Below the pieces are notes generated by a model. It worked only from the letters and a program-made list of their open reading frames with translations. It searched no databases and was not told where the DNA came from. Shown here piece by piece: positions 1 to 9,047 of a stretch of 64,000 bases of DNA (positions within the stretch are counted from its first letter, which is position 1; the number at the start of each line of letters is the position of its first letter). Both the position numbers and the translations under genes were made by a program. This DNA comes from Candidatus Campylobacter infans. GTDB lineage: Bacteria > Campylobacterota > Campylobacteria > Campylobacterales > Campylobacteraceae. The stretch is from NCBI GenBank assembly GCA_009827235.1, contig SPMW01000004.1, positions 1 to 64,000 on the forward strand. The letters run 5' to 3'.

Positions 1-113
1 AATGCTTAAATAGAAAAAATTTTTTTAAAATTTCTAAAATCTATTAAAATTTCTAAAAATTTTAATACAATTACTAATTTAGCAATCAATATATAAAATT
101 TTAAAGGCAAAAA

Positions 114-590
114 ATGCCACAAATTTCATTAGAATCAAATCAAATGCTTGATAATTTCGTGCTAAATTACGAACTTAGCAAACATTGCAAAATCGCCCCT
201 ACGGCGTATAAATTTTGGCAAAAGACGATTAGCGCGCATTTTAGTGGCGCAAGGGCTGTATTTTTGCTAAAATCATCAATCCCGCCAAAATACCAAAATC
301 AAATCCAAGAATGCTCCAATCTTAGCGGATTAGTGCTAAGTAGCGCATTTTGCGCATTTAGCGGGCTTGCTAGCTCGCACCTTACGCGCTCAAACTGCTC
401 GCGCTTAAATGAATTATTAAAAATTCATAAAATCGGCCCTTTTAAATTCGTAGATTTACGCCATTTTCTAAACTCTTTGGGCTTGGAAAACGATGCTAAA
501 ATTTACATCGAAAAATGCAAATTTTTCTCGCCCGCACCGCTTGAAAAATGCATAAAACTAACGCCAACATTGTGTTTGGGCTATTATTAA
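114..590 (+). CDS. Hypothetical protein
   Basis: I do not recognise this 158-residue protein. It has no signal peptide or obvious membrane segment, is rich in Lys, Leu, Ser and Cys (seven Cys), and shows no motif I can assign. The middle (about residues 65-90) is small-residue rich (Ser, Ala, Gly) and could be a buried helix. The ATG at 114 follows an AGGCAAAAA purine stretch, a plausible weak ribosome binding site. It stands alone, convergent with the ComM-like gene on the other strand, after an AT-rich leader (1-113) in which I see nothing else. Codon use resembles the neighbours, so it is probably a genuine gene of lineage-restricted type. Confidence 0.6.
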   Translation: MPQISLESNQMLDNFVLNYELSKHCKIAPTAYKFWQKTISAHFSGARAVFLLKSSIPPKYQNQIQECSNLSGLVLSSAFCAFSGLASSHLTRSNCSRLNELLKIHKIGPFKFVDLRHFLNSLGLENDAKIYIEKCKFFSPAPLEKCIKLTPTLCLGYY

Positions 591-632
591 ACTAAATAAA
601 TTTTAAAATTTATAATTAAAATTTACGCAATA

Positions 633-2156
633 TTAACGCATACGAAAACTTAAAGCCTCGATAATATGTTCTTTTTGTATTTGCTCGCAAGAGCTTAAAT
701 CTGCGATAGTGCGCGCTACTTTTAAGGTTTTGTTTATACCGCGCTGGGTTAAATGATAATTGCTAATGGCTTTATTTAGCACCTGCTCGCTTGCGTTATC
801 GATTTGGCAAAAGCGTGCTATATCGCGCTCATCTAGCTTGCCATTTAGTTGCTTTTGCTTGCGTAAAATTTGAGCGTTGAAAGCTTGCATTACTTGTTTG
901 TGCATTTGCTGGCTTGTTAGGCCACTAGCGTCATTTGCGCTTATTTCGCTCATAGCCACATATAAATCAATGCGGTCAATTAACGGAGCAGAAATAGCAC
1001 TTTTATAACGAGCGATATCACGCTCATTACAACGACAATTTAAGCTTTGAGAAAAGGCATTGCCACAAGCGCAAGGATTCATCGCGCTCACAAATAAAAA
1101 TTTTGTTTCATAGCGCACTTTTGAATTAACGCGCGAAATGTTTATACAATTATCTTCAAGCGGTTCGCGCATACTTTCAAGGATTTGCTTACCAAAATGC
1201 GGTAATTCATCAAAAAATAGCACGCCACCATTTGCAAGCGCAACCTCGCCGATTTTTGCCATTTGCGAACCACCACCAAAAATGCTCGAACGCGTGCTAG
1301 TATGATGTGGAGCGCGATAAGGTCTAAGCGCGCTAAAATCGCTATCTTGGCTATTTAAACTAGCATAAGCACTAGCTAATAAAACCTCGTCTAAACTTTG
1401 TGGTGGCAAAATATAGCGCAAACGCTTCGCGCTCATTGATTTGCCACATCCTGGGCTACCTTCAAATAAAATATTATGCATGCCAGCAGCTGATATAATA
1501 CAAGCACGCTTGGCTCTATCTTGGCCTTTAATATCACTAAAATTTAGCTCATAATTTGTATTAGGGACAAAAACTTGTCCTGCGATATTTAAAGTATGCT
1601 CAAATAATGGATGCGTAGCAGTTACAGCACAAGTCTTAGCAAAATCGCTATCGCAAAAAAACCTAAAAGCTTCTTCAAGATTACAAATGCTAAAAACTTC
1701 TAAATTTGGTATCATCGCAGCTTTTAAAGCTATGTCTTGTGGGACTAAAACGCGGATATTTTTTGCTTTTGTGCTTAAAAATAATAAAATTGAAAACAGC
1801 TCAGCATTAGAGCGCACATTGCCATCAAGCCCCAACTCTCCAAAAACGAAAAAATCATTATCAAAGCGGATTTTTTGTAGCATAATTAATAAGGCTATTG
1901 CCAAATCAAAATGCGAGCCATTTTTTTTCACATCGCTTGGGCTAAGATTTACGCTAACGCGCATAGCTGGGAGTTTGGCGTGTTCGCAAGATTTTTGCAA
2001 ATTATTAAGAGCGGCTTTTACTCGCGTGGTGCTTTCTTTTATCGTGGTGCCAGCAAGCCCTACAATCTCAATAGCTGGCAAGGCCGGGCTAAGCGAAACC
2101 TCGATATTTATTATATGCAAACTATCGCCAAGACAAGCCGATTTTAACGATTTCAT
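633..2156 (-). CDS. comM: ComM/YifB-family Mg-chelatase-like AAA+ ATPase
   Basis: A 507-residue ATPase of the YifB/ComM family. In naturally competent bacteria ComM is a hexameric helicase that promotes branch migration during recombination of incoming DNA. The N-terminal third (about 1-170) is the Lon-protease-like fold typical of the family. The Mg-chelatase-type AAA+ core follows, with Walker A GSPGCGKS at 233-240 and Walker B VLFFDE at 312-317. A later Cys pair pattern (NPCACG then NCRC) is family-typical. Length is normal. It lies downstream of def on the same strand with a gap of about 80 bp. A DNA-uptake role fits Campylobacter competence but is inferred from family membership only. 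Confidence 0.92.
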   Translation of the reverse strand: MKSLKSACLGDSLHIINIEVSLSPALPAIEIVGLAGTTIKESTTRVKAALNNLQKSCEHAKLPAMRVSVNLSPSDVKKNGSHFDLAIALLIMLQKIRFDNDFFVFGELGLDGNVRSNAELFSILLFLSTKAKNIRVLVPQDIALKAAMIPNLEVFSICNLEEAFRFFCDSDFAKTCAVTATHPLFEHTLNIAGQVFVPNTNYELNFSDIKGQDRAKRACIISAAGMHNILFEGSPGCGKSMSAKRLRYILPPQSLDEVLLASAYASLNSQDSDFSALRPYRAPHHTSTRSSIFGGGSQMAKIGEVALANGGVLFFDELPHFGKQILESMREPLEDNCINISRVNSKVRYETKFLFVSAMNPCACGNAFSQSLNCRCNERDIARYKSAISAPLIDRIDLYVAMSEISANDASGLTSQQMHKQVMQAFNAQILRKQKQLNGKLDERDIARFCQIDNASEQVLNKAISNYHLTQRGINKTLKVARTIADLSSCEQIQKEHIIEALSFRMR

Positions 2157-2235
2157 TTATCTGTGCTTTGTTTAAATTTTAAATATATTAAAATTTGCGT
2201 AAATTTTAAAATTTGTTTTTGCCTCATTCAAAGCC

Positions 2236-2796
2236 CTAATTTTCACTTTTTGCTTTTAATTCTTTGATTTTTGCTTTATAGTCTTTGTCGAACTTTTTGC
2301 GTTTCGTGTAGCCGATTTTTTCTATAAATAAATGACCTTCTAAATGATCGTATTCGTGCTGAATGCAAACAGCTTTTAATCCATCAGCACTTAAAATTTG
2401 CTCTTTACCAAATCTATCAAAAAATTTTAATTTAATACTTTTAGCCCTTTTAACATCTTCGTAAAAATCAGGCACGCTCAAACAACCTTCTTTACATATT
2501 TGCTCGCCTTCAAGCTCAATAAATTGTGGATTTATAATTTCAAGCAAATCTTCTTTAAATTGCTCAGCGATAAACTCGCCATTTTCATCTAATTCTTGGC
2601 TTTGGCGCGGTATTAAAACCAGCATCGCACGAATTGGCTTATCTACTTGTATGGCCGAAATCCCTATGCCATCATAAGCTCGCATAGTATCATATAAATC
2701 ATCTAAAAATTTATGCAAATTTTCATCAAAATTTTCTACTGGCTTGCTTTTCATAAATAAATTTTTATTTGGGTAAGTGATTATTTTTAATACCAT
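2236..2796 (-). CDS. def: Peptide deformylase
   Basis: Removes the N-formyl group from initiator methionine of nascent proteins; a cytosolic metalloenzyme. All three family motifs are visible: GIGISAIQ (residues 43-50, the GxGLAAxQ motif), EGCLSVP carrying the metal-binding Cys, and HEYDH, the HExxH motif supplying two His ligands and the catalytic Glu. The length of 186 residues is slightly long for the family, with a Lys-rich C-terminal tail. The ATG at 2796 is 2 bp from the stop of the upstream GGDEF-like gene, so the two are probably co-transcribed with clpP and tig. This order matches the def-clpP-tig neighbourhood of C. jejuni and H. pylori. Confidence 0.97.
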   Translation of the reverse strand: MVLKIITYPNKNLFMKSKPVENFDENLHKFLDDLYDTMRAYDGIGISAIQVDKPIRAMLVLIPRQSQELDENGEFIAEQFKEDLLEIINPQFIELEGEQICKEGCLSVPDFYEDVKRAKSIKLKFFDRFGKEQILSADGLKAVCIQHEYDHLEGHLFIEKIGYTKRKKFDKDYKAKIKELKAKSEN

Positions 2797-2798
2797 TT

Positions 2799-3875
2799 TT
2801 AATCCACTATAAAATAATCTTTGCCGCTTGATTTTTCTAAACCATCAAGCGCGCTTGAAATTAATTCCTCTGCACTCAAATCTGCTTTTAGCGGAGCTAT
2901 GACGATTTGTATTTGTAATTTAATCTCTGATTCGCTAATAAAAAATTTAGCCTGTCCTAGCAAGCGTTTTATTCTCTCACAAGCCATCTTGCCACCTTCT
3001 ATATCGGTGTGTTGCATCAAAACGCCAAAACAGCCATTTTCATAATGAGCCACAATATCTGAGCGGCGCGAAATATTAAATAAAGTTTGAGCGATATTGC
3101 GTAAAATCCCGCGTTTATCGTTTATAGAATCAATGCTTGCAAGCACTTTTGGATCCACTTGGGTTAGCATTAAGGTTTCGTTATAGCCGTATTTTTTAAC
3201 ATATTCAAGGTTGTTTTTTATAATAGCTATAAAATATCTTTTATTAAATACAGCATATTGCGTATCATAAACGCTTTGATTTGAAATGCTTTTAAATACT
3301 CTGCCGATTTCATCATAGCTCGTTTTTATGGCTTCTACATGGCGAGCGATTAGGGCATTTAGCTTTAATAAATCATCATTAAAGGCCTTTATGCAACTTT
3401 GGATTTCAAAAGCGTTAGTGTCGTTTTTGCTCTCATCTAAGCGCTTTTTAACTATGCCCTCCATTACTAGCAAATTTTTATAAATCACAGTGATGATTTG
3501 TAAAATATTTTTAATTTGAACAAAACCATGCCTTATGTCAGTTTCCATTTGAACGCGGGTTTGAGTGCTAATTCTCTCGCTACTTTCCATACTGGCTATA
3601 TAGCCTTTTAGCTCGCTATCTTCGCCCTCTAAAAGTTTAGCAAAATAAATTTCATAATTTTCAGGCGTGGCGACTACTTTATCATTTAACATATGATCAA
3701 GCACATTTGTAGCAAATCTTGCGATGGAATTTAATAAAGAAGCATCTATTTGCGATGCTGGTTTTTTTACCTGCTCTTTTACTGATTTTTCTTCTGTGTT
3801 TTTGGTGATTGTAATTTCTTTGGCGTTTTTATTAAAATTTGGCTTTCTATCACTTTGTAAGCTAACCGCTGGCAT
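2799..3875 (-). CDS. Degenerate GGDEF-domain protein
   Basis: A 358-residue protein with a charged, disordered N-terminus (1-42), a long helical middle (about 45-200) and a C-terminal nucleotide-cyclase-like domain (about 203-355). The domain is recognisable from the VFNKRYF segment (209-215), which corresponds to the L-x-N-R-R-Y-F start of GGDEF domains, and from the RRSDIVAHYENGCFGVLM stretch, which is where R-x-x-D...GGDEF-x-x-L normally falls. The signature itself reads ENGCF (279-283), so diguanylate cyclase activity is unlikely. A regulatory or scaffold role is inferred. It lies tightly between clpP and def. Similar inserted GGDEF proteins occur at this locus in other Campylobacter from memory, not checked. 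Confidence 0.78.
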   Translation of the reverse strand: MPAVSLQSDRKPNFNKNAKEITITKNTEEKSVKEQVKKPASQIDASLLNSIARFATNVLDHMLNDKVVATPENYEIYFAKLLEGEDSELKGYIASMESSERISTQTRVQMETDIRHGFVQIKNILQIITVIYKNLLVMEGIVKKRLDESKNDTNAFEIQSCIKAFNDDLLKLNALIARHVEAIKTSYDEIGRVFKSISNQSVYDTQYAVFNKRYFIAIIKNNLEYVKKYGYNETLMLTQVDPKVLASIDSINDKRGILRNIAQTLFNISRRSDIVAHYENGCFGVLMQHTDIEGGKMACERIKRLLGQAKFFISESEIKLQIQIVIAPLKADLSAEELISSALDGLEKSSGKDYFIVD

Positions 3876-3972
3876 ATCGATCCTTTTTTTACTTAAAATT
3901 TAAGATTAAATTTTAAGTAAGTTATACATTTAGATTTAAAATTTGCGTTTTGGCTAAATCAACACCAATTTA

Positions 3973-4569
3973 TTATTTAAAAGATTTACTAAGGACATTA
4001 TCTATAATGCCATATTCAGCGGCTTGCTCAGCACTCATATAAAAATCGCGCTCTGTATCTTTTGCTATTTTGCTTAATTTTTGGCCTGTATTTTTAGCCA
4101 AAATATCATTTAATAGCTCTTTTAGGCGCAAAATTTCTTTGGCTTGAATTTCTATATCAGTGGCTTGTCCTTGCGCTCCACCAAGTGGCTGATGAATCAT
4201 AATGCGTGAATTTGGCAATGAATACCGCTTACCCTTAGCCCCACAACTTAGCAAAAACGCACCAGCACTTGCTGCTTGGCCTATGCAAATCGTACAAACA
4301 TTTGGCTTTATGTAATTCATAGTATCATAAATGCTAAATGCGCTTGTTATCACGCCGCCTGGGCTATTTATGTATAAATAAATATCTTTATCTGGGTCTT
4401 CTGCTTCTAAAAACAGCATTTGCGCCACGATGGCCGATGAAACGCCATCGTCTATTGCGCCACTTAGCATAATTATGCGATCTTTTAAAAGACGCGAATA
4501 AATATCATAGCTTCGCTCACCTTTACTAGTGCGCTCTACGACATATGGGATATATTGATTATTCATCAT
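3973..4569 (-). CDS. clpP: ATP-dependent Clp protease proteolytic subunit
   Basis: ClpP forms the tetradecameric serine-protease barrel that degrades substrates unfolded by ClpX or ClpA. The catalytic triad is visible: Ser101 in GQAASAGAF, His126 in MIHQPLGG and Asp175 in TERDFYM. The length of 198 residues is typical. The start codon lies inside the end of tig: the two genes overlap by about 11 bp, indicating an operon and possible translational coupling. The first codon could be either of two adjacent Met codons (MMNN); the difference is one residue. Downstream are the GGDEF-like gene and def. Confidence 0.98.
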   Translation of the reverse strand: MMNNQYIPYVVERTSKGERSYDIYSRLLKDRIIMLSGAIDDGVSSAIVAQMLFLEAEDPDKDIYLYINSPGGVITSAFSIYDTMNYIKPNVCTICIGQAASAGAFLLSCGAKGKRYSLPNSRIMIHQPLGGAQGQATDIEIQAKEILRLKELLNDILAKNTGQKLSKIAKDTERDFYMSAEQAAEYGIIDNVLSKSFK

Positions 4570-6058
4570 CTTTAATCTTTTTGCTTTTTGTTGTTTTTGT
4601 GCTTGGTTTTTTGGCTACTTTTTCATCGCCTTCTTCTTTTTTCGCACTTACTTTTTTAGTGGTTTTTGCTGCGCTTTCATCTTTTTTTGGGCTTGCTTTT
4701 TTGGTGGTTTTTGCTACGCTTTCTTCTTTTTTCGCGCTTACTTTTTGGCTTTGATTGTTTGATTCTTCATCGCTAGGCAATTTAAATAAATCAACAAAAA
4801 GTTTTTCTTCTACTATCGCCATTTTTACAGCTGGGAGCATACCGGTATTTTTGTAATATTCTAAATGCTTTTTAGGATCTAATCCGTTTCTATATGCTTC
4901 TATATAAATTGTTTGAAGTAGCTCTTGCTCGCTAACGCTGATTTTTCTAAGCTTGGCTAATTCATCGATGATAAAAGTAAGCTTTACACTGCGAAGTGCG
5001 CCTGCTTTAAATTCTTCTTTTTTTGCCTCATAAGCTTTAACATCTTGGCTTAAACTCTTGCGCTCATCATCGCTAAATGCCCCCCAGGCGTTGCGAATGC
5101 GCATATTTATTTCTTGGTCTAAAATATTTTGAGGCACATCAAAATTAAATTTCTCCACAGCATTATCAGCAAATTTTACTTTTAATTCTTCATTTAATAA
5201 TTTTGTAAATTTTTGTGCTTTTATCTGTGCTTTCATTTGTTTTTGTAAAATTTCTTTGCTTGGGTTTTCTTCGCGAGGCAAAATCGCTTTTAGCGTTTTT
5301 TCATCTAATTTGGCCTCGCCTTTTTGCTGAATTTCATGTAATTTTATTTTAAACACAACCGCCTTGCTTGCTAAATGTTTGGCGCCGTAATCTTTTGGAA
5401 ATTCTACATTTATATCTTTATTTTCACCAGCTTTCATACCAATCATAGCATCTTCAAATCCCGGTATAAACTGCCCTGAGCCGATTTGTAATACATAATT
5501 TTCAGCCTTGCCACCCTCAAAAGGCTTACCATCTAAAAAGCCCTCAAAATCAAATTTTGCAAAATCGCCTTTTTCAAGTTTAGCTTTTTTAGATTTTTCA
5601 AGCGGAGCAAAATTAGTTAAAATTTCATTAATTTTATCTTCTATTTCTTTATCGCTTACTTCTGGTGCTTTAAACTCTGGTAAAAGCTCTTCATAACCGC
5701 TTATATCAAAATTTGGGCGAAATGATATGATAATATTTGCTTTTATTAGCCCGTCTTTTTCATCTAAATCTTTAACCACAGGCTCGCCGATTAGTTCATT
5801 TACTTCTTTTTTTAATTCTTTTAGTGCTAAACCGATTGAATCAGCTAATAAGCGGTTTTTAGCATCTTGATCTAAGCCTTTGCCATATCTTTGTAGCATT
5901 ACCTCAGGTTTTACTTTACCTTTGCGAAAACCATCTATTTTTGCGTTTTTAGCCGCTTCTTTGGCAAGAGCTAATTTTTTATCATTTAGTTCTTTTTGGC
6001 TGATTGTTACGCTTGCGTTTGCGTTTGCGTTGTCAATTTTGCTGGTTTTAATATCCAT
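4559..6058 (-). CDS. tig: Trigger factor with lysine-rich C-terminal repeat tail
   Basis: Ribosome-associated chaperone and peptidyl-prolyl isomerase acting on nascent chains at the exit tunnel. The N-terminal ribosome-binding domain carries the FRKGKVK signature (GFRxGxxP-like), followed by an FKBP-type PPIase domain (about 150-245) with [14 protein letters not shown], and the helical chaperone domain. I chose ATG 6058, preceded by AAGGA at good spacing, over the longer reading frame that begins ten codons upstream. At about 499 residues the protein is longer than the usual 430-450. The excess is a 67-residue tail of Lys, Ala, Ser, Thr and Glu containing three roughly 15-residue repeats ([19 protein letters not shown]). 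The tail-coding end overlaps clpP. Confidence 0.96.
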   Translation of the reverse strand: MDIKTSKIDNANANASVTISQKELNDKKLALAKEAAKNAKIDGFRKGKVKPEVMLQRYGKGLDQDAKNRLLADSIGLALKELKKEVNELIGEPVVKDLDEKDGLIKANIIISFRPNFDISGYEELLPEFKAPEVSDKEIEDKINEILTNFAPLEKSKKAKLEKGDFAKFDFEGFLDGKPFEGGKAENYVLQIGSGQFIPGFEDAMIGMKAGENKDINVEFPKDYGAKHLASKAVVFKIKLHEIQQKGEAKLDEKTLKAILPREENPSKEILQKQMKAQIKAQKFTKLLNEELKVKFADNAVEKFNFDVPQNILDQEINMRIRNAWGAFSDDERKSLSQDVKAYEAKKEEFKAGALRSVKLTFIIDELAKLRKISVSEQELLQTIYIEAYRNGLDPKKHLEYYKNTGMLPAVKMAIVEEKLFVDLFKLPSDEESNNQSQKVSAKKEESVAKTTKKASPKKDESAAKTTKKVSAKKEEGDEKVAKKPSTKTTKSKKIKDDE

Positions 6059-6087
6059 GCTTATCCTTTGAGAAAAAAAATCGAGCA

Positions 6088-6093
6088 AATATA
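6088..6093 (-). promoter_or_regulatory. Putative -10 box of the tig-clpP-def operon
   Basis: TATATT on the minus strand, in an AGC-TATATT-TGC context about 30 bp upstream of the chosen tig start. Campylobacter sigma-70 promoters rely on the -10 element with AT-rich upstream DNA, as here. Inference from pattern only. Confidence 0.4.
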
Positions 6094-6157
6094 GCTAATT
6101 TTTGCTTTATTTAAACATAAATCAGCTAAATTTCGCTACTTTTTTTAGGATAATAAA

Positions 6158-6745
6158 ATGTTAAATACAGACAAACAAATAAAACTTGAAGAATGTATAA
6201 GAGAAATTTTAAATCTCTTAGGTGAAAATCCTGCGCGCAATGGCTTGCTCCACACGCCAAAACGCGTAGCAAAATCGCTTGATTTTATGACCTCAGGCTA
6301 TTATGAAGACCCAAAAAATGTGCTAAATGATGCGCTTTTTGAAAGCACAAATAACGAAATGGTGCTAATTAAAAATATTGAATTTTATAGCCTTTGTGAG
6401 CATCATTTATTGCCTATAATTGGTCGCGCGCATGTAGCTTATATCCCAAATGGCAAGGTTGTAGGACTTAGTAAAATTCCACGAATGGTTGATATTTTCG
6501 CGCGCAGATTACAAATCCAAGAGCAATTAACCGAGCAAATCGCACAAGCCATTGAAGAATGCATAAATCCGCAAGGCGTGGGCGTAGTGCTTGAAGCAAG
6601 ACATATGTGTATGGAGATGCGTGGCGTTGGAAAAATTAATTCAATAACAACCACATCGGCATTACGCGGAATTTTTCTAAAAAAACATGAAACAAGAAAA
6701 GAATTTTTTGATTTAATAAACGCCTCAAAAGTAAATAGTTTTTAG
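6158..6745 (+). CDS. folE: GTP cyclohydrolase I
   Basis: Converts GTP to 7,8-dihydroneopterin triphosphate, the first step toward folate and 7-deazapurines. The 195-residue length is typical. Zinc ligands are recognisable: Cys and His in SLCEHHLLP and the second Cys in [10 protein letters not shown]. The N-terminal [18 protein letters not shown] segment is the family signature for the active-site region. ATG 6158 is preceded by AGGA at about 8 nt. It diverges from tig and is followed after 42 bp by fliI on the same strand, the same folE-fliI arrangement as C. jejuni. Confidence 0.97.
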   Translation: MLNTDKQIKLEECIREILNLLGENPARNGLLHTPKRVAKSLDFMTSGYYEDPKNVLNDALFESTNNEMVLIKNIEFYSLCEHHLLPIIGRAHVAYIPNGKVVGLSKIPRMVDIFARRLQIQEQLTEQIAQAIEECINPQGVGVVLEARHMCMEMRGVGKINSITTTSALRGIFLKKHETRKEFFDLINASKVNSF

Positions 6746-6787
6746 TCGCAAAACTAGCAAATTTTAATAAATTTTAATGGAAAAATC

Positions 6788-8086
6788 GTGAGCCTTGATA
6801 AATTAAAAGACAAGCTTTTAAAAAATGATTTTAAGCTAAGTGGTGCTTTTGGCCTTATCTCAAAAATCAGCGCAAACACAATTGATGCCACAGGGCTTAA
6901 AGTAAGCATTGGTGATATTGTAAATATAATAGGCGAGAGCAAAAAAGAGCTGGGTATGGTTACACAAATTTATCAAGGCGGTGCTAGCGTTTGCCCTTTT
7001 GGCTTTGTAGAAGGATTTAAAATTGGCGATAGAATTTATGCTAATAATCAAGGTATGAATATCCCAGTAGGCGATGGCTTGCTAGGGCGCGTGGTTGATC
7101 CATTTATGAATCCAAAAGATGAAAAAGGCCCCATAAATGCGACATCTTTTGTGCCTATAATGCGCGCGCCTATTGATGCGCTAAAACGCGGGCTAATAAA
7201 TGAGCCTTTTAGCGTTGGCGTTAAAGCAATTGATGGCTTGCTAACTTGTGGTAAAGGGCAGAAATTAGGGATTTTTGCTGGCTCTGGCGTGGGTAAAAGC
7301 ACGCTTATGGGAATGATCGTTAAGCATTCAAGCGCGCCTATAAAGGTAGTAGCGCTTATAGGTGAGCGCGGGCGCGAGGTGCCTGAGTTTATTCAAAAAA
7401 ACTTAGGCGGAGATTTAAATGATACTGTTATGATAGTAGCAACTAGCGATGATAGCCCGCTAATGCGTAAATATGGTGCATTTTGCGCTATGAGTGTGGC
7501 GGAGTATTTTAAAAATCAAGGCAAAGATGTGCTTTTTATTATGGATAGCGTTACGCGTTTTGCTATGGCTCAGCGTGAAATAGGCCTAGCTCTTGGCGAA
7601 CCACCAACCTCAAAAGGCTATCCCCCAAGCGTGCTTACGCTTTTGCCCCAACTTATGGAGCGCGCAGGCAAAGAAGATGGCAAAGGCTCGATAACGGCGT
7701 TTTTTACCGTGCTTGTCGAAGGCGATGATATGAGCGATCCAATAGCTGATCAAAGTCGCTCGATTTTAGATGGCCACATAGTGCTTGATAGAAATCTAAC
7801 TGACTTTGGCATTTATCCGCCCATAAATATCTTAAACTCCGCAAGTCGCGTAATGAGCGATGTAATAAGCCAAGAACATCTTTTAAACGCTAGAAAATTT
7901 AAAAAATTATATTCACTTTTAAAAGAAAACGAGATGCTAATTCGCATCGGGGCTTATCAAAAAGGTTCAGACAAAGAGCTTGATATGGCGATGGCAAAAA
8001 AAGATTTTATGGATGATTTTATCCGCCAAGACCCAAATGAAGGCGTTGATCTTAGCAAAACAGAGCAAATTTTAAGTGAAATTTAA
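6788..8086 (+). CDS. fliI: Flagellum-specific ATP synthase FliI
   Basis: The ATPase of the flagellar type III export apparatus, energising and ordering substrate export with FliH and FliJ. The 432-residue sequence shows an F1-beta-like fold with Walker A AGSGVGKS (164-171), Walker B-type LFIMDSVTRFAMAQREI and the ALGEPPTSKGYPPSV motif shared by FliI and type III ATPases. The start is GTG with only a weak purine stretch upstream. It follows folE by 42 bp. The stop is followed by a gene remnant, so fliI ends its transcription unit here. Confidence 0.97.
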   Translation: MSLDKLKDKLLKNDFKLSGAFGLISKISANTIDATGLKVSIGDIVNIIGESKKELGMVTQIYQGGASVCPFGFVEGFKIGDRIYANNQGMNIPVGDGLLGRVVDPFMNPKDEKGPINATSFVPIMRAPIDALKRGLINEPFSVGVKAIDGLLTCGKGQKLGIFAGSGVGKSTLMGMIVKHSSAPIKVVALIGERGREVPEFIQKNLGGDLNDTVMIVATSDDSPLMRKYGAFCAMSVAEYFKNQGKDVLFIMDSVTRFAMAQREIGLALGEPPTSKGYPPSVLTLLPQLMERAGKEDGKGSITAFFTVLVEGDDMSDPIADQSRSILDGHIVLDRNLTDFGIYPPINILNSASRVMSDVISQEHLLNARKFKKLYSLLKENEMLIRIGAYQKGSDKELDMAMAKKDFMDDFIRQDPNEGVDLSKTEQILSEI

Positions 8087-8105
8087 CGCGCAAATAAATA
8101 ATTTA

Positions 8106-8311
8106 AAATTTTAACGCACCACGCAATTATAGAGCTAAAAAATATTATAGCAAAAGAAAAAGCTAAAAGCGTAGAGACACAGGAAAAGTCTATTAGCGAT
8201 GATGAAAAACATAGAGAAGCTCAGCTAAAAGAAATTGAAAGACTAAAAGCACAAAGTAAGTTTAATCCAAACTCCACTAAGAGCCAAAGAGAAAAAGAAC
8301 GAGAACCCTAA
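8106..8311 (+). pseudogene. Start-less C-terminal gene remnant
   Basis: An open frame with no usable start codon runs from just after an in-frame TAA to a TAA at 8309-8311. It encodes about 67 residues that are Lys, Glu and Gln rich (EKAKSVETQEKSISDDEK then EIERLKAQSKFN), typical of a charged coiled-coil C-terminus. The absence of a start just downstream of fliI suggests the tail of a gene whose 5' end was deleted. I cannot name the parent family; phage or mobilisation proteins often end this way, but that is a guess. The stop codon lies within a perfect palindrome (8304-8329). Confidence 0.45.
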
Positions 8312-8329
8312 AAATTAATTTTTAGGGTT
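8304..8329. terminator. 26-bp perfect palindrome, likely bidirectional terminator
   Basis: AACCCTAAAAATT is followed immediately by its exact reverse complement and then TTTT. It overlaps the stop of the upstream remnant and lies between convergent reading frames, the usual place for a bidirectional intrinsic terminator. The stem is AT rich with a GGG/CCC clamp. Confidence 0.6.
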
Positions 8330-8332
8330 TTA

Positions 8333-8524
8333 CTACGCCATAATATCCATTTTTGTATTTGTTTTAATACTAATTTCTTCTACACTAAATTCAACTTTTA
8401 TTTCGTTTTTAGTTTCTTCTTTCTTGTCTTTTTCATCTTGTATTTCTTGTAACCTCAACAAATCATACATTTGATGATATTCTTTAGGCATACAAGGGTG
8501 AGAGTATCCATTTATCCTTATCAT
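8333..8524 (-). CDS. Small hypothetical protein
   Basis: A protein of about 63 residues starting at the ATG at 8524 (MIRINGYSHP), preceded by AGG about 8 nt upstream. A reading six codons longer begins inside the upstream gene. The sequence is basic and acidic in patches, with a Lys/Glu-rich centre (EIQDEKDKKEETKNE), no signal peptide and no membrane segment. The family is unknown to me. It follows the small secreted protein on the same strand and may be co-transcribed with it. It ends beside the 8304-8329 palindrome. Confidence 0.5.
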   Translation of the reverse strand: MIRINGYSHPCMPKEYHQMYDLLRLQEIQDEKDKKEETKNEIKVEFSVEEISIKTNTKMDIMA

Positions 8525-8532
8525 AATGTTGC

Positions 8533-8733
8533 CTAAAAACAATATACATATCTACAAAGAAATTTGCGTGCAGCTTCTTTTTTTATATCTCTTGCTTTAT
8601 CAAAACATTCGCTCGCATCATAACCATATGCGTATATTTTAGTGCATCCATCCGCACCGTAATACCAACTAGCAGCAGATACACTAGAGGCTAATCCACA
8701 TAAAATTGCAATAGAAAAAATAATTTTTTTCAT
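8533..8733 (-). CDS. Small secreted cysteine-containing protein
   Basis: A 66-residue protein with a clear Sec signal peptide: MKK, a hydrophobic core (IIFSIAILCGLAS) and a likely cleavage site after SVSA. The mature peptide of about 45 residues is Tyr rich and has four Cys (GADGC, SEC, FLC, YVYC), enough for two disulfides, and a basic C-terminal half. ATG 8733 has a strong AAGGAG ribosome binding site. The family is unknown to me. It lies in a small accessory patch between fliI and fliK. A secreted or periplasmic role is inferred from the signal peptide; nothing further is supportable. Confidence 0.6.
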   Translation of the reverse strand: MKKIIFSIAILCGLASSVSAASWYYGADGCTKIYAYGYDASECFDKARDIKKEAARKFLCRYVYCF

Positions 8734-8789
8734 AAAATCTCCTTAAAACCATTTTCTAAAATAATATCTATGTATATATAAAATTTTAC

Positions 8790-8876
8790 TTAATCTATAT
8801 TTTTCTTTTTTGGCGTTATAGCACGAGCTTGCGCGAGATGATAGCGCAACGCTAGAAAAACAAAGCAAGCCCGCAT
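8790..8876 (-). CDS. Possible 28-residue ORF or coding remnant
   Basis: A short frame from ATG 8876 to TAA 8790 reads MRACFVFLALRYH and then LAQARAITPKKKN. Its base composition is markedly richer in GC than the flanking AT-rich DNA. There is no convincing ribosome binding site. It could be a small gene, the eroded end of a larger one, or a dispersed element. I include it because the GC-rich island stands out in an otherwise AAATTTTAAAA-type spacer (8734-9047) that holds nothing else I can name. Confidence 0.2.
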   Translation of the reverse strand: MRACFVFLALRYHLAQARAITPKKKNID

Positions 8877-9047
8877 TTTCTTTCCCCGTTAAATTTCAAA
8901 CTACAAATGCGCGAAAATTTTAAAATTTTAAAAAACATATTTTAAAATTTTAACAAGCAAAATTTAAAATTTTTTATCCCTCAAATTTTAAAATCTTTTA
9001 CCGCGAAAATTTTAAAATCTTAAAAAATAAAATATTAAAATTTTAAA

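Noticed and set aside
1687..2175. Long plus-strand frame opposite the ComM-like gene
   Set aside because: It is antisense to a well-conserved ATPase coding region and has no recognisable domain.
5091..5096. Run of six C within tig as a slippage tract
   Set aside because: Too short compared with the 9-10 bp tracts, and the gene is in frame through it.
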